NCBI GenBank assembly: GCA_963816985.1
Contig: CAWFMF010000004.1
Coordinates: 4,154,001-4,218,000, forward strand
Source of the DNA: JAIVJM01 sp963816985
Lineage (GTDB): Bacteria; Acidobacteriota; Blastocatellia; Pyrinomonadales; Pyrinomonadaceae
Reading direction: 5' to 3'
Length of the DNA: 64,000 nt
In this document: positions 55,446-63,714 of the stretch, piece after piece
How the letters are laid out: each line of letters starts with the position of its first letter
Numbering within the stretch: the first letter of the stretch is position 1
Translations under genes and position numbers: made by a program
The notes under the pieces: model-generated
Database searches by the model: none
What the model was told of the DNA's origin: nothing
The model's input: the letters and a program-made list of their open reading frames with translations, nothing else

Positions 55446-55676
55446 TCCAACACTTCATCCTTTCCGTCCGAACGAATGGACGCGCCGCGCGAACGCGCGA
55501 AAATAAGGGCGGAAAGGCTTCCGCCGGAGAAACTTGCCGCCGCCGCGAGGCGTAACAGCAATTCAGTCCGGGGCTTGAAAACAACAGTTTCTCTCCCAAC
55601 GGGCATCCAAAGGGGCGCGGACTTCTCTTCGGCCCGCCCGTCTATCATCATCATCGAATAACAGGAGCGACCGGAA

Positions 55677-57065
55677 ATGCTTCGTCACTTCAAAGCCTTC
55701 CTTATCCTCTGCGCGCTCGCCGCCGGGCTCGTCCCCTCGGCGCGGGCGCAGACGAGTGTGCCGCCGATCAACTTCCGCGAGCGGACGCTTCAGAACGGCC
55801 TCAAGGTCTACAGCGTGCGCGACCAGTCGAGCCCGACGGTCTCGATTCAGGTCTGGTACAAGGTCGGGTCGAAGGACGACCCCGAAGGCCGGAGCGGCTT
55901 CGCGCACCTCTTCGAGCACATGATGTTCAAGGGCACGAAGAACATGAAGGACGAGATGCTGGATCGCCTAACCGAGGATGTGGGCGGCTCCAACAACGCC
56001 TCGACGTGGGACGACTACACGAACTACTACGAGGACGTGCCGTCGAACTACCTCGAAACGCTGCTCTGGGCCGAGGCCGAGCGCATGTCGTCGCTCAACG
56101 TGGATGAGAAGAACTTCAAGTCCGAGCGCGACGTGGTGAAAGAGGAGTTCCGCTCGCGCATCCTCGCGCCGCCCTACGGCAGGCTCTTCTACGCCATCGA
56201 GAAGCGTTCGTTTACGGCGCACCCCTACCGTCGGCCCGGCATCGGCAGCATCGAGGAGCTGGACGCCGCGACCATTGACGACGTGCGCGGCTTCTTCCAG
56301 ACCTTCTATCGCCCCGACAACGCGACGCTCGTCGTCGTCGGCGACTTCGACGACAAACAGCTCGACGCGTGGGTAGACAAGTATCTGGGCAAGGTTCCAA
56401 AGCCGAACAAGCCCTTGCCGCGTGTGACCGTCAAGGAGCCCGCGCGCACCGCCGAGAAGCGCTTCGCCGAATTCGCCCCGAACGTCCCGCTCCCGGCGGT
56501 CGCCATCTCGTACCTCGCGCCGCCCGTCGCGAGCGACGACGCCTACACGCTCCGCGTGGCCGAGTCCATCATGAGCGCGGGCGAGTCCTCGCGCCTCTAC
56601 CAGTCGCTCGTCTACCGCCAGCAGGTCGCGGCGGAAGCCTTCGCCAGCGCCGACCTGCGCGAAGATCAGGGGCTCTTCGTGCTCGGCGCGATTCTGGCGA
56701 AGGATAAGAAGCCGGAGGACGCCGAGCGCGCGCTGCTCGTCGAGCTGAAGAGGATGCAGGACGAGCCGGTGGCAGCCGCCGAGCTGGACAAGGCCAAGAG
56801 CCAACTCCTGACGAACCTCGTGCGCGAGCGCGAGACGAACAACGGCAAGGCCGACGCGCTCGGTCGCGCCGTCGTCCTCATCGGCGACGCGCGGAGCGTC
56901 AACACCAGCGTCTCGAAGCTTCAGGCCGTCACCGCCGCCGACGTGCAGCGCGTGATGAAGAAGTATTTCAACGACACGAACCGCGTCGTCATCAACTATC
57001 AGGCCGAGGCCCCGAAGACCGAGCCGCAGAACGCGGGCGGAGCGCAGAAGGAGGGAAGCCGATGA
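55677..57065 (+). CDS. M16-family zinc protease, catalytic subunit
   Basis: A 462-residue processing-peptidase-like protein with a signal peptide (MLRHFKAFLILCALAAGLVP, cleaved after ARAQ). The inverted zinc motif HxxEH is intact in FAHLFEHMMFKGTKNM, and the distal glutamate region is in VVKEEFRSRI. The R/Y substrate-binding pair normally sits in the partner subunit. AGGAG lies 10 bp before the ATG. It overlaps the next M16 gene by 4 bp, so an active/inactive heterodimer in the periplasm is expected. Such pairs degrade unfolded or small exported peptides. Confidence 0.93.
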   Translation: MLRHFKAFLILCALAAGLVPSARAQTSVPPINFRERTLQNGLKVYSVRDQSSPTVSIQVWYKVGSKDDPEGRSGFAHLFEHMMFKGTKNMKDEMLDRLTEDVGGSNNASTWDDYTNYYEDVPSNYLETLLWAEAERMSSLNVDEKNFKSERDVVKEEFRSRILAPPYGRLFYAIEKRSFTAHPYRRPGIGSIEELDAATIDDVRGFFQTFYRPDNATLVVVGDFDDKQLDAWVDKYLGKVPKPNKPLPRVTVKEPARTAEKRFAEFAPNVPLPAVAISYLAPPVASDDAYTLRVAESIMSAGESSRLYQSLVYRQQVAAEAFASADLREDQGLFVLGAILAKDKKPEDAERALLVELKRMQDEPVAAAELDKAKSQLLTNLVRERETNNGKADALGRAVVLIGDARSVNTSVSKLQAVTAADVQRVMKKYFNDTNRVVINYQAEAPKTEPQNAGGAQKEGSR

Positions 57066-58591
57066 AAGTCTCCTTGAACAAACTCCGCCGCTCCGCGCTC
57101 GCGTCCGTGTTCGCGTTGACGTGCGCGATTGTACTGCTGCCGTCAGCCGCCTCGGCGCAAGGGGGTGCGACCGCCGCTGTCCCGCAGGAGACGCCGCCGC
57201 CGCCCGCCGCCCCGCGCCCGGTCAACATCCCGAAGCCGGTCGAGCAGACCTTGAAGAACGGGATGCGCGTCATCGTCATCGAAGACCACGACATGCCGCT
57301 CGTCTCGGCGCAGGTCTTGGTGAAGAACGGCGGCGAGGTTGACCCGCCCGAATTGAGCGGCGTCGCCGACATGACCGCCTCGTTGTTGACGAAGGGGACG
57401 AAGACGCGCACCGCGCCGCAGATCGCGCAGGAGGTCGAGGCGCTCGGCGGCGCGCTCAACTCCGGCGCGGGCTGGGACGCCTCGCGCGCCGTCGTCAACG
57501 TGATGTCGCCGAAGACCGAGGCGGCCCTGACGATTCTCGCCGACGTGGTGCGCAACCCCGTCTTCGAGGCCGAGGAGATCGAGCGACTGCGGCAGCAGTA
57601 CGTGGACAGCCTCAGCGTTTCTTTGAGCGACCCCGGCACGCTCGCGGGCTTCGTCGCCTCGCGCGTCGTCTACGGCGACGCGGCCTACGGCCACCCGCTC
57701 TCAGGCACGCCCGAATCGCTCGAACGGATTAAGCGCGAAGACATCACCGCTCTCCACACACGGTTCTACCGGCCCGACAACGCCGTCCTCGTCATCGGCG
57801 GCGACATCCGTGCGGCTGACGCCTTCAAGCTGGCCGAGCGTCTCTTCGGCGATTGGGCGAAGCCTTCCGCGCCCATCCCCGCGCGCGGGCAGGTCGGGAA
57901 GATGATGAGCGCCGACGATAAGCAGCGCGTGGTCGTGGTGGACATGCCGGACGCGGGGCAGGCGGCGGTCGTGCTCGCGCGCACGGGCATCAGCCGCACC
58001 GACCCCGACTTCTTCCACGGCATCGTCGCAAACTCCGTCCTGTCGGGCTATTCGGGGCGGCTCAATCAGGAGATTCGCATCAAGCGCGGTTTGAGCTACG
58101 GGGCACGAAGCTCGCTCGACACGCGCCGCGAGGCTGGGCCTTTCGTCGCCTCTTCGCAGACGAAGAATCCTTCGGGCGCGGAGGTCGCATCCTTGCTCAT
58201 CGGCGAGCTGGGCCGTCTCTCGAACGAGCCCGTCAAGGAGACCGAGCTTGTCCCGCGTAAGGCCGTGCTCATCGGCGGCTTCGGTCGCTCTCTGGAGACG
58301 ACCGAAGGGCTCGTCGCGCAGGTCGCCTCGCGCGCCCTCTACGGCTTAAGCCTCGACGAGATTAACAACTACATCCGCAACGTCCAGTCCGTGACCGCCG
58401 CCGACATTCAGAAATTCGCGGGCACGCGCATCGGCTCGCGCGGCGCGAACATCATCATCGTCGGCAACGCCAAAGAGTTCCTCGACCCGCTCCGCAAGCA
58501 GTTCCAGACGGTCGAGGTGATACCCTTCGCGGAACTCGACCTCAACCGCGCCGGCTTGCGCAAGGCGGGCGGCGAAGGGGCGAAGCAGTAA
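57062..58591 (+). CDS. M16-family protein, non-catalytic partner subunit
   Basis: A 509-residue M16 homologue with a signal peptide (ALASVFALTCAIVLLPSAAS). In the position of HxxEH it reads GVADMTASLLTKGT, so the zinc ligands are missing and it cannot be catalytic alone. It keeps the fold: MRVIVIEDHDMPLVSAQVLV, YRPDNAVLVIGGDI and a glycine-rich loop GYSGRLNQEIRIKRGLSYGA, the R/Y region that binds substrate in processing peptidases. Coupled translation with the preceding gene (ATGA overlap) supports a complex. The exported HEAT-like gene follows 15 bp later. Confidence 0.92.
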   Translation: MKVSLNKLRRSALASVFALTCAIVLLPSAASAQGGATAAVPQETPPPPAAPRPVNIPKPVEQTLKNGMRVIVIEDHDMPLVSAQVLVKNGGEVDPPELSGVADMTASLLTKGTKTRTAPQIAQEVEALGGALNSGAGWDASRAVVNVMSPKTEAALTILADVVRNPVFEAEEIERLRQQYVDSLSVSLSDPGTLAGFVASRVVYGDAAYGHPLSGTPESLERIKREDITALHTRFYRPDNAVLVIGGDIRAADAFKLAERLFGDWAKPSAPIPARGQVGKMMSADDKQRVVVVDMPDAGQAAVVLARTGISRTDPDFFHGIVANSVLSGYSGRLNQEIRIKRGLSYGARSSLDTRREAGPFVASSQTKNPSGAEVASLLIGELGRLSNEPVKETELVPRKAVLIGGFGRSLETTEGLVAQVASRALYGLSLDEINNYIRNVQSVTAADIQKFAGTRIGSRGANIIIVGNAKEFLDPLRKQFQTVEVIPFAELDLNRAGLRKAGGEGAKQ

Positions 58592-58606
58592 AAAAGAGGT
58601 GTGGCC

Positions 58607-59227
58607 GTGAAAAGATTTCTCACGTTGACGACAGTCGTGCTGGCTCTTCTCCTCTGCGCCGCTCCACAGTCGCTCGCGCAGGACGATGCGCAAGCGGCGA
58701 CGAGTCAGGACTCGTCCACGGTGGCGCGTCGGCTTTCGAGCCGCAACGCGTTCGAGAGGCGCGAGGCGGCGGAAGACCTTGCGCGGCTCGCCGCGACCGA
58801 GCACCGGCGTCTGGTCGAAGGCTACCGCGTGCAGGAGAAGGACGCGCGCGTCAAGGTGGCGATGGACTGGGCGCTCTACCGTCTGGGCAAAGGCGAGGCG
58901 ATTTACCCGCTCGTCCGCGCGCTCGATTCGAAGCAGGCCGACCAAGCGGTCATGTATCTTTCGGGGCTCGAAACGCCTGAGCCGCTCTACGCCGTGCTGC
59001 CGCGCGTCAACGGCAACACACAGATTCGTCTGCTCGAAGTCCTCGCACACGTCGGCGACCAGGGGACGCTCGAACAGATAAAACCCTACACCGCCTCGCT
59101 CGACCCCGGCATCTCGGACGCCGCGAAGTTCGCCGAACGCGAAATCACCATCCGCCTCGAAGAGACGCCCGTGACGGAGCCGAAGCGGCAGCGGCAAGTG
59201 GACAAAGCGGAGACGCGCGAGCCGTAA
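58607..59227 (+). CDS. small exported protein with HEAT-like helices
   Basis: 206 residues starting at the GTG at 58607, chosen over the GTG at 58601 because AGAGGT ends 6 bp upstream. The signal peptide is VKRFLTLTTVVLALLLCAAP, cleaved after SLAQ. The rest is helical with HEAT-repeat character (FERREAAEDLARLAATEHRR, VKVAMDWALYRLGKGEAIYP, IRLLEVLAHVGDQGTLEQIK). It is probably a periplasmic adaptor; co-location with the M16 pair suggests that it recruits substrates, but this is inference. The last base of its TAA stop is the first base of a 35-bp inverted repeat. Confidence 0.75.
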   Translation: MKRFLTLTTVVLALLLCAAPQSLAQDDAQAATSQDSSTVARRLSSRNAFERREAAEDLARLAATEHRRLVEGYRVQEKDARVKVAMDWALYRLGKGEAIYPLVRALDSKQADQAVMYLSGLETPEPLYAVLPRVNGNTQIRLLEVLAHVGDQGTLEQIKPYTASLDPGISDAAKFAEREITIRLEETPVTEPKRQRQVDKAETREP

Positions 59228-59500
59228 GCGCCGGAGGCGCGAGGGAGATTAGCCGGGGGTGAAGCGAGGAGGCGGAAGCCTCCGAAGCGTAACCCCCGGA
59301 ACACACGCCGCAAAAAGATATGCGCCCCGGCAGGGGCGCGGGAACACACGACACGTTTAACGTTGCGCGCCGTTTCCGTCGCCCCTGCCGGGGCGAGTTG
59401 TTTTATCTCGACGTGCTTCCGGGGGCTGCGCCTTCGTCGCTCGCTTTCGCTCACTCCTTCGGCTCCACCCCCGGCTAATCTCCCTCACGCCTCCGGCGCT
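59227..59500. repeat. 274-bp nested palindrome between the HEAT-like gene and ubiD
   Basis: Outer arms 59227-59261 and 59466-59500 are 35 bp long with one mismatch. Inside are CCGGGGGT/ACCCCCGG, CGCCCCGGCAGGGGCG (59323-59338) and CGCCCCTGCCGGGGCG (59380-59395), plus two GGAACACACG direct repeats. The outer arm starts on the stop codon of the preceding gene. No gene lies in this 337-bp gap. Confidence 0.85.
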
Positions 59501-59527
59501 TTAACGGTAATTCGCCCGGCGACGCTT

Positions 59528-59555
59528 TTGACAAACCCGCCCGTTTTGCTTTACT
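59528..59555 (+). promoter_or_regulatory. candidate ubiD promoter, leaderless type
   Basis: TTGACA (59528-59533) and TTTACT (59550-59555) are 16 bp apart, and the ubiD ATG (59565) is only 10 bp downstream. No ribosome-binding site is seen. This is the arrangement of a leaderless mRNA. Confidence 0.55.
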
Positions 59556-59564
59556 GACTAATCA

Positions 59565-61349
59565 ATGCACCGCAACCTTCGCTCGTTCCTCGAACTGCTC
59601 GCGCGGGAGAGAGACCTCGTCACCGTCGAGGCGGAAGTAGACCCGTATCTTGAGCTGGCCGAGATACACCGCCGGGTCATCGAGCGCGGCGGCCCGGCGC
59701 TCCTCTTCCGGCGCGTGAAGGGGAGCCGCTACCCGGTCGTCACCAACATGTTCGGCACGGCGCGGCGCATCTCGCTCGCCTTCGGCCCGAAGCCCGAAGC
59801 GCTCGTCCGCCGCGCGGTGCACGTGGCGGAGTCGCTTCTGCCGCCGAAGCCCGCCGCGCTCTGGCAGCACCGCTCGCTCGCGCTCGAAGCGTTAAGGCTC
59901 GGCACAAGCCGCGTCCGCCGCGCGCCCGTGCTCGAAGTCAGAGACAGCCCGGCCCGTCTCGACGAGCTGCCCGTCCTGACGACGTGGCAGGAGGACGGCG
60001 GCCCCTTCTTCACCTTGCCTCTCGTTTACACGGAGCACCCTCGGACGCGCAAGCACAACCTCGGCATGTACCGCCTGCAACGCTTCGACGCGGGCTCGAC
60101 CGGCATCCACTGGCAGATACATAAGGGCGGCGGCTTCCACTATCACGAGGCCGAGGCGGCGGGCGAGTCGCTTCCCGTCTCGGTCTTCCTCGGCGGCCCG
60201 CCCGCGCTCATCCTCTCGGCCATCGCGCCGCTGCCGGAAGACGTGCCCGAACTCGTCCTCGCCTCGGTGCTTGCGGGCGAGAAGATTAAGGTCACGGACG
60301 GCCCGCTCGACAATCACCCGCACCGGCTCGTCGCCGAGGCCGAGTTCGCGCTCGTCGGTCGCGTCGCGCCGCGCGTGCGGAAGCCCGAAGGGCCTTTCGG
60401 CGACCACTACGGTTATTACTCTCTGCAACACGACTACCCGGTCTTCGATGTCGAGGCGGTCTTCCATCGCCGAGATGCCATCTACCCGGCGACCGTCGTC
60501 GGCAAGCCGCGTCAGGAAGACTTCTTCATCGGCGACTACTTGCAGCAGCTTCTTTCGCCGCTCTTCCCGCTCGTGATGCCGAGCGTGCGCGACCTCTGGT
60601 CTTACGGCGAGACGGGTTTCCACTCGCTCGCCTCGGCGGTGGTGCGCGAGCGTTACGCGCGAGAGGCGCTCGTCTCGGCCTTCCGCATCCTCGGCGAAGG
60701 CCAGCTCTCGCTCACGAAATTCCTTCTGCTCACCGACACGCCGCAGGACTTGCGCGACTTCCCGAAACTCTTCGAGCACGTCCTCGCGCGCGTCCGCTGG
60801 GAGAGCGACCTCTTCGTCTTCTCGAACGTCTCGATGGACACGCTCGACTACACGAGCGGCAAGGTGAACGAGGGGAGCAAGGCCGTCATGCTCGGACTCG
60901 GAGAAGCAGTCAGAGAGTTGCCGAGGGAGTTCCGGAGTGAATTGCCGCCCGGCGTCTCGCGCGCCGAAGTCTTCTGCGGCGGCTGCCTCGTCGTCCAGGG
61001 GGCTCCTTACGCCGAAGACCCGGAGCAGGCCGCACGTCTCGCGCGCGAAAAGGCTTTCGCCGAGTGGCCGCTCGTCGTCCTCCACGACGACGCTGGCGTG
61101 GCGCGCTCTTCGTCGGATTTTCTGTGGGCGACCTGGACGCGCTTCGAGCCCGCCTCGGACATCCACGCCGCCGGGACTGAAGTGCTCCGGCATCACCTCT
61201 CTTACCATCCGCCCGTCGTCATAGACGCGCGCATGAAGCCCGGCTACCCCGACGAGCTTGTCGTCCGGCCCGACATCGGCGAACTCGTCGAACGACGCTG
61301 GCGCGAGTATTTCCCAGAGGGCTTACCCGAAGGGGCGGGGAAGTCGTGA
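59565..61349 (+). CDS. ubiD: UbiD-family decarboxylase
   Basis: A 594-residue member of the prenylated-FMN-dependent UbiD family, which (de)carboxylates aromatic or alpha,beta-unsaturated acids, for example 4-hydroxy-3-polyprenylbenzoate in ubiquinone synthesis. Family blocks are MYRLQRFDAGSTGIHWQIHK, GGPPALILSAIAPLPEDVPE, EAEFALVGRV, GPFGDHYGYYSLQHDYPVF and DFFIGDYLQQLLSP. No ubiX (prenyltransferase that makes the cofactor) is in the window. It overlaps the metallophosphoesterase gene by 4 bp, and an FAD monooxygenase follows, so quinone-type ring modification is a reasonable but unproved setting; aromatic degradation is the alternative. Confidence 0.92.
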   Translation: MHRNLRSFLELLARERDLVTVEAEVDPYLELAEIHRRVIERGGPALLFRRVKGSRYPVVTNMFGTARRISLAFGPKPEALVRRAVHVAESLLPPKPAALWQHRSLALEALRLGTSRVRRAPVLEVRDSPARLDELPVLTTWQEDGGPFFTLPLVYTEHPRTRKHNLGMYRLQRFDAGSTGIHWQIHKGGGFHYHEAEAAGESLPVSVFLGGPPALILSAIAPLPEDVPELVLASVLAGEKIKVTDGPLDNHPHRLVAEAEFALVGRVAPRVRKPEGPFGDHYGYYSLQHDYPVFDVEAVFHRRDAIYPATVVGKPRQEDFFIGDYLQQLLSPLFPLVMPSVRDLWSYGETGFHSLASAVVRERYAREALVSAFRILGEGQLSLTKFLLLTDTPQDLRDFPKLFEHVLARVRWESDLFVFSNVSMDTLDYTSGKVNEGSKAVMLGLGEAVRELPREFRSELPPGVSRAEVFCGGCLVVQGAPYAEDPEQAARLAREKAFAEWPLVVLHDDAGVARSSSDFLWATWTRFEPASDIHAAGTEVLRHHLSYHPPVVIDARMKPGYPDELVVRPDIGELVERRWREYFPEGLPEGAGKS

Positions 61350-62206
61350 CCATCAGCAGGCGCAGAAAATGGTTCTTCCGTATCATCGCCGTCGTGCTCC
61401 TCATCGGCGGCGGGCTGGCGGCGTGGGCCTTCGTCTTCGAGCCCGACCGCATCGTCGTCAGCGAGACGACTTTGCGGCTCCCCGGTCAGCCCGAAGTCTT
61501 CAAACACCTCCGGCTCGTCGTCGTCTCCGACATCCACGCGGGCGCGCCGCACATCAAGGAAGATAAGCTGCGTCTCTTAGTCGAGAAGGTCAACGAGCTG
61601 CGGCCCGACCTCATTCTCATGCTCGGCGACTTCGTGATTCAGGACGTGGTGGGCGGCGAGTTCGTCGAGCCCGAAGCTATCGCCGCCGAGCTTAAAGACC
61701 TCCGCGCGCCGCTCGGCGTCTACGCCGTGCTCGGCAATCACGACTGGTGGCTCGACGGCGAGCGCGTGGGCCGCGCGCTCAAGGGCGTGGGCATCCGCGT
61801 GCTTGAGAACGAAGCGGCGCGCATCGAGAAGGAGGGTCAAGCCTTCTGGCTCGCGGGACTCGCAGACCTCTGGACGAGGGAGCAGGACATCGTTGGGACG
61901 CTCGCGAAAGTCTCGGACGGCGCGCCCGTCATCGCGCTCGCGCACAACCCGGACATCTTCCCGCGAATCCCGCCGCGTGTTATTTTAACGCTCGCCGGAC
62001 ACACGCACGGCGGGCAGGTCAACTTGCCCGTCGTCGGACGCCCCGTCGTCCCCTCGGAGTTCGGCCAACTCTACGCACAAGGGCATATCGAGCAAGGCGG
62101 TCGCCACCTGTTTGTGACTTCAGGCGTCGGCACGAGCATCATCCCCGTGCGTTTCCGCGTCCCGCCGGAAGTCGTCGTCCTCACTTTTGACACCCGCGCG
62201 GAATGA
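61346..62206 (+). CDS. membrane-anchored calcineurin-like metallophosphoesterase
   Basis: 286 residues. A basic N-terminus and a transmembrane helix (FFRIIAVVLLIGGGLAAWAF) lead to a calcineurin-fold domain with all metal motifs: VVSDIHAGAPH, LMLGDFVIQD, VLGNHDWW, ALAHNPDIF and LAGHTHGGQV. It resembles the YpbG/YkuE type of phosphodiesterase, some of which act on lipid-linked or nucleotide substrates; the substrate here is unknown. GTG 61346 overlaps the ubiD stop by 4 bp. The domain is predicted to face the periplasm if the single helix is an uncleaved signal anchor. Confidence 0.9.
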   Translation: MTISRRRKWFFRIIAVVLLIGGGLAAWAFVFEPDRIVVSETTLRLPGQPEVFKHLRLVVVSDIHAGAPHIKEDKLRLLVEKVNELRPDLILMLGDFVIQDVVGGEFVEPEAIAAELKDLRAPLGVYAVLGNHDWWLDGERVGRALKGVGIRVLENEAARIEKEGQAFWLAGLADLWTREQDIVGTLAKVSDGAPVIALAHNPDIFPRIPPRVILTLAGHTHGGQVNLPVVGRPVVPSEFGQLYAQGHIEQGGRHLFVTSGVGTSIIPVRFRVPPEVVVLTFDTRAE

Positions 62207-62218
62207 GGCCCGAACCAC

Positions 62219-63481
62219 GTGTCCCACAGCACAGACGTTGAAGCGGAGCCGCGAGTCGAGAAGGAAGAATTACCTGAAGTTAGACAGACGACCGTCTGCG
62301 TCGTCGGCGGAGGGCCGGGCGGCGTCGTCCTCTCGCTCCTGCTCGCTAGTAAAGGCATCGCGGTCGAACTCCTCGAAGCGCACGAAGACTTCGACCGAGA
62401 CTTTCGCGGCGACACGATTCACCCGTCCGTGATGGAGTTGCTCGACGAACTCGGACTCGCCGAACGTCTCCTGACTTTACGCCACACGAAACTCCACACC
62501 GGCACGTTTATGACGCCCGGCGGCCCCGTCACCCTCATTGACTTCCGCCGCCTCAAGACGCGCTTTCCCTACATCACCATGCTCCCGCAGAAGGATTTTC
62601 TCGAATTCCTCGTCGCGGAGGCGAAGCGTTACGAGAGCTTTCGCCTGACGATGGACGCGCGCGTCGAAGAGTTAGTCCGTGAGGGCGGAGAGGTGCGCGG
62701 CGTGCGTTACGAGTCGGACGACGGGCGCACGCACGAAGTCCGCGCCACTCTCACGGTCGGGGCCGACGGTCGCTCGTCGCGCGTCCGACACCTCGCAGGG
62801 TTTGAGCCCGTCAAGACCTCGCCGCCGATGGACGTGCTCTGGTTTCGACTCCCGCGTCGCGAAGGCGACCCCGAAGGCGCGCTCGGACAATTCGGCGGCG
62901 GGGGCGGCGTCGTCATGCTCGACCGGCTCGAAGAGTGGCAGGTCGGCTACCTCATCCTCAAGGGCAGCTACCGCCAAGTGCGCGACGCCGGGCTCGAAGC
63001 CCTCAGGCAAAAGCTCTCCGACATCATGCCGATGCTCGCCGACCGCGTGGAACACCTCAAGGAGTGGAAGCAGGTGGCGATGCTCTCGGTCGAGTCGAGC
63101 CGCGTCCCGCGCTGGTACGAGCCGGGCCTCCTTCTCATCGGCGACGCCGCGCACGTCATGTCGCCCGTCGGCGGCGTCGGCATCAACTACGCGGTGCAGG
63201 ATTCGGTCGTCGCCGCCAACGTCCTCACCGAGCCGCTCCTTAAAGGCGAATTGAAGACCGAGCACCTCGCCGAAGTCCAACGCCAACGCGAGTGGCCGAC
63301 GAAGGTCATTCAGTTTATCCAGACGCAGATGCAGAACCGCGTCGTCGCCGCCGCCCTCAAGCCGGGCCAGCAGTTCAACCTCCCGCCCTTCGTCCGCCTC
63401 CTGCTCAAAATCCCTTACCTCCGAGACCTGCCCGCGCGCACCATCGCCTTCGGCGTCCGTCCCGTCCACGTCAAGAGATAA
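62219..63481 (+). CDS. FAD-dependent monooxygenase (PHBH/UbiH-like)
   Basis: A 420-residue class A flavoprotein hydroxylase. The FAD-binding GxGxxG motif is VVGGGPGGVVLSLLLASKG (about 27-45), GADGRSSRVRHLAGF is the DG motif, and GDAAHVMSPVGGVGINYAVQ is the GD motif that binds the FAD ribityl chain. It uses NAD(P)H and oxygen to hydroxylate an aromatic or unsaturated ring, or to oxidise a polyprenyl compound. GTG 62219 follows the phosphoesterase by 12 bp, so the gene is part of the ubiD unit. The C-terminal helical tail (LPARTIAFGVRPVHVKR) is usual for geranylgeranyl-reductase/UbiH relatives. The TAA stop directly adjoins a REPIN. Confidence 0.9.
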   Translation: MSHSTDVEAEPRVEKEELPEVRQTTVCVVGGGPGGVVLSLLLASKGIAVELLEAHEDFDRDFRGDTIHPSVMELLDELGLAERLLTLRHTKLHTGTFMTPGGPVTLIDFRRLKTRFPYITMLPQKDFLEFLVAEAKRYESFRLTMDARVEELVREGGEVRGVRYESDDGRTHEVRATLTVGADGRSSRVRHLAGFEPVKTSPPMDVLWFRLPRREGDPEGALGQFGGGGGVVMLDRLEEWQVGYLILKGSYRQVRDAGLEALRQKLSDIMPMLADRVEHLKEWKQVAMLSVESSRVPRWYEPGLLLIGDAAHVMSPVGGVGINYAVQDSVVAANVLTEPLLKGELKTEHLAEVQRQREWPTKVIQFIQTQMQNRVVAAALKPGQQFNLPPFVRLLLKIPYLRDLPARTIAFGVRPVHVKR

Positions 63482-63574
63482 GTCAGAACCGCCTGCGGTA
63501 GCGGGCGGGTCTTGTTTCGGCGTGCGGGTCTCGTCCGGTCAGCACACCCGCTCGCTACCGCTCGCGGCTCTGAC
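63482..63574. repeat. REPIN-like inverted repeat, copy 6 (arms A/B)
   Basis: The left arm (63482-63510) is type A and the right arm (63546-63574) is type B, the reverse combination of copy 4. It fills the space between the monooxygenase stop (63479-63481) and the minus-strand gene end at 63581, and could terminate both. Confidence 0.85.
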
Positions 63575-63580
63575 TCTTTT

Positions 63581-63714
63581 TTAAGAGAGCACGTCAATGA
63601 CCTTCGACACGTCGCGCAGTTCGGTGACGCGGACGAAGACGCTCGCGGCGCGGAGGGTGAGATTACGTCGTCGAGTCGCGTGACGACATCATCAATGGTT
63701 CGCGTGTCGCTCAT
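63581..63714 (-). CDS. small protein coupled to the histidine kinase gene, one frameshift
   Basis: The ATG at 63714 overlaps the kinase stop (ATGA). It reads MSDTRTIDDVVTRLDDVI and, if one C missing near 63661 is restored, continues LTLRAASVFVRVTELRDVSK and VIDVLS to a TAA at 63583-63581, about 44 residues. Without the correction the frame runs through the REPIN into an implausible arginine-rich tail. I do not recognise the family. The length, amphipathic helices and coupling to a histidine kinase suggest a small regulatory partner or the end of a decayed receiver protein. Confidence is limited. Confidence 0.5.
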
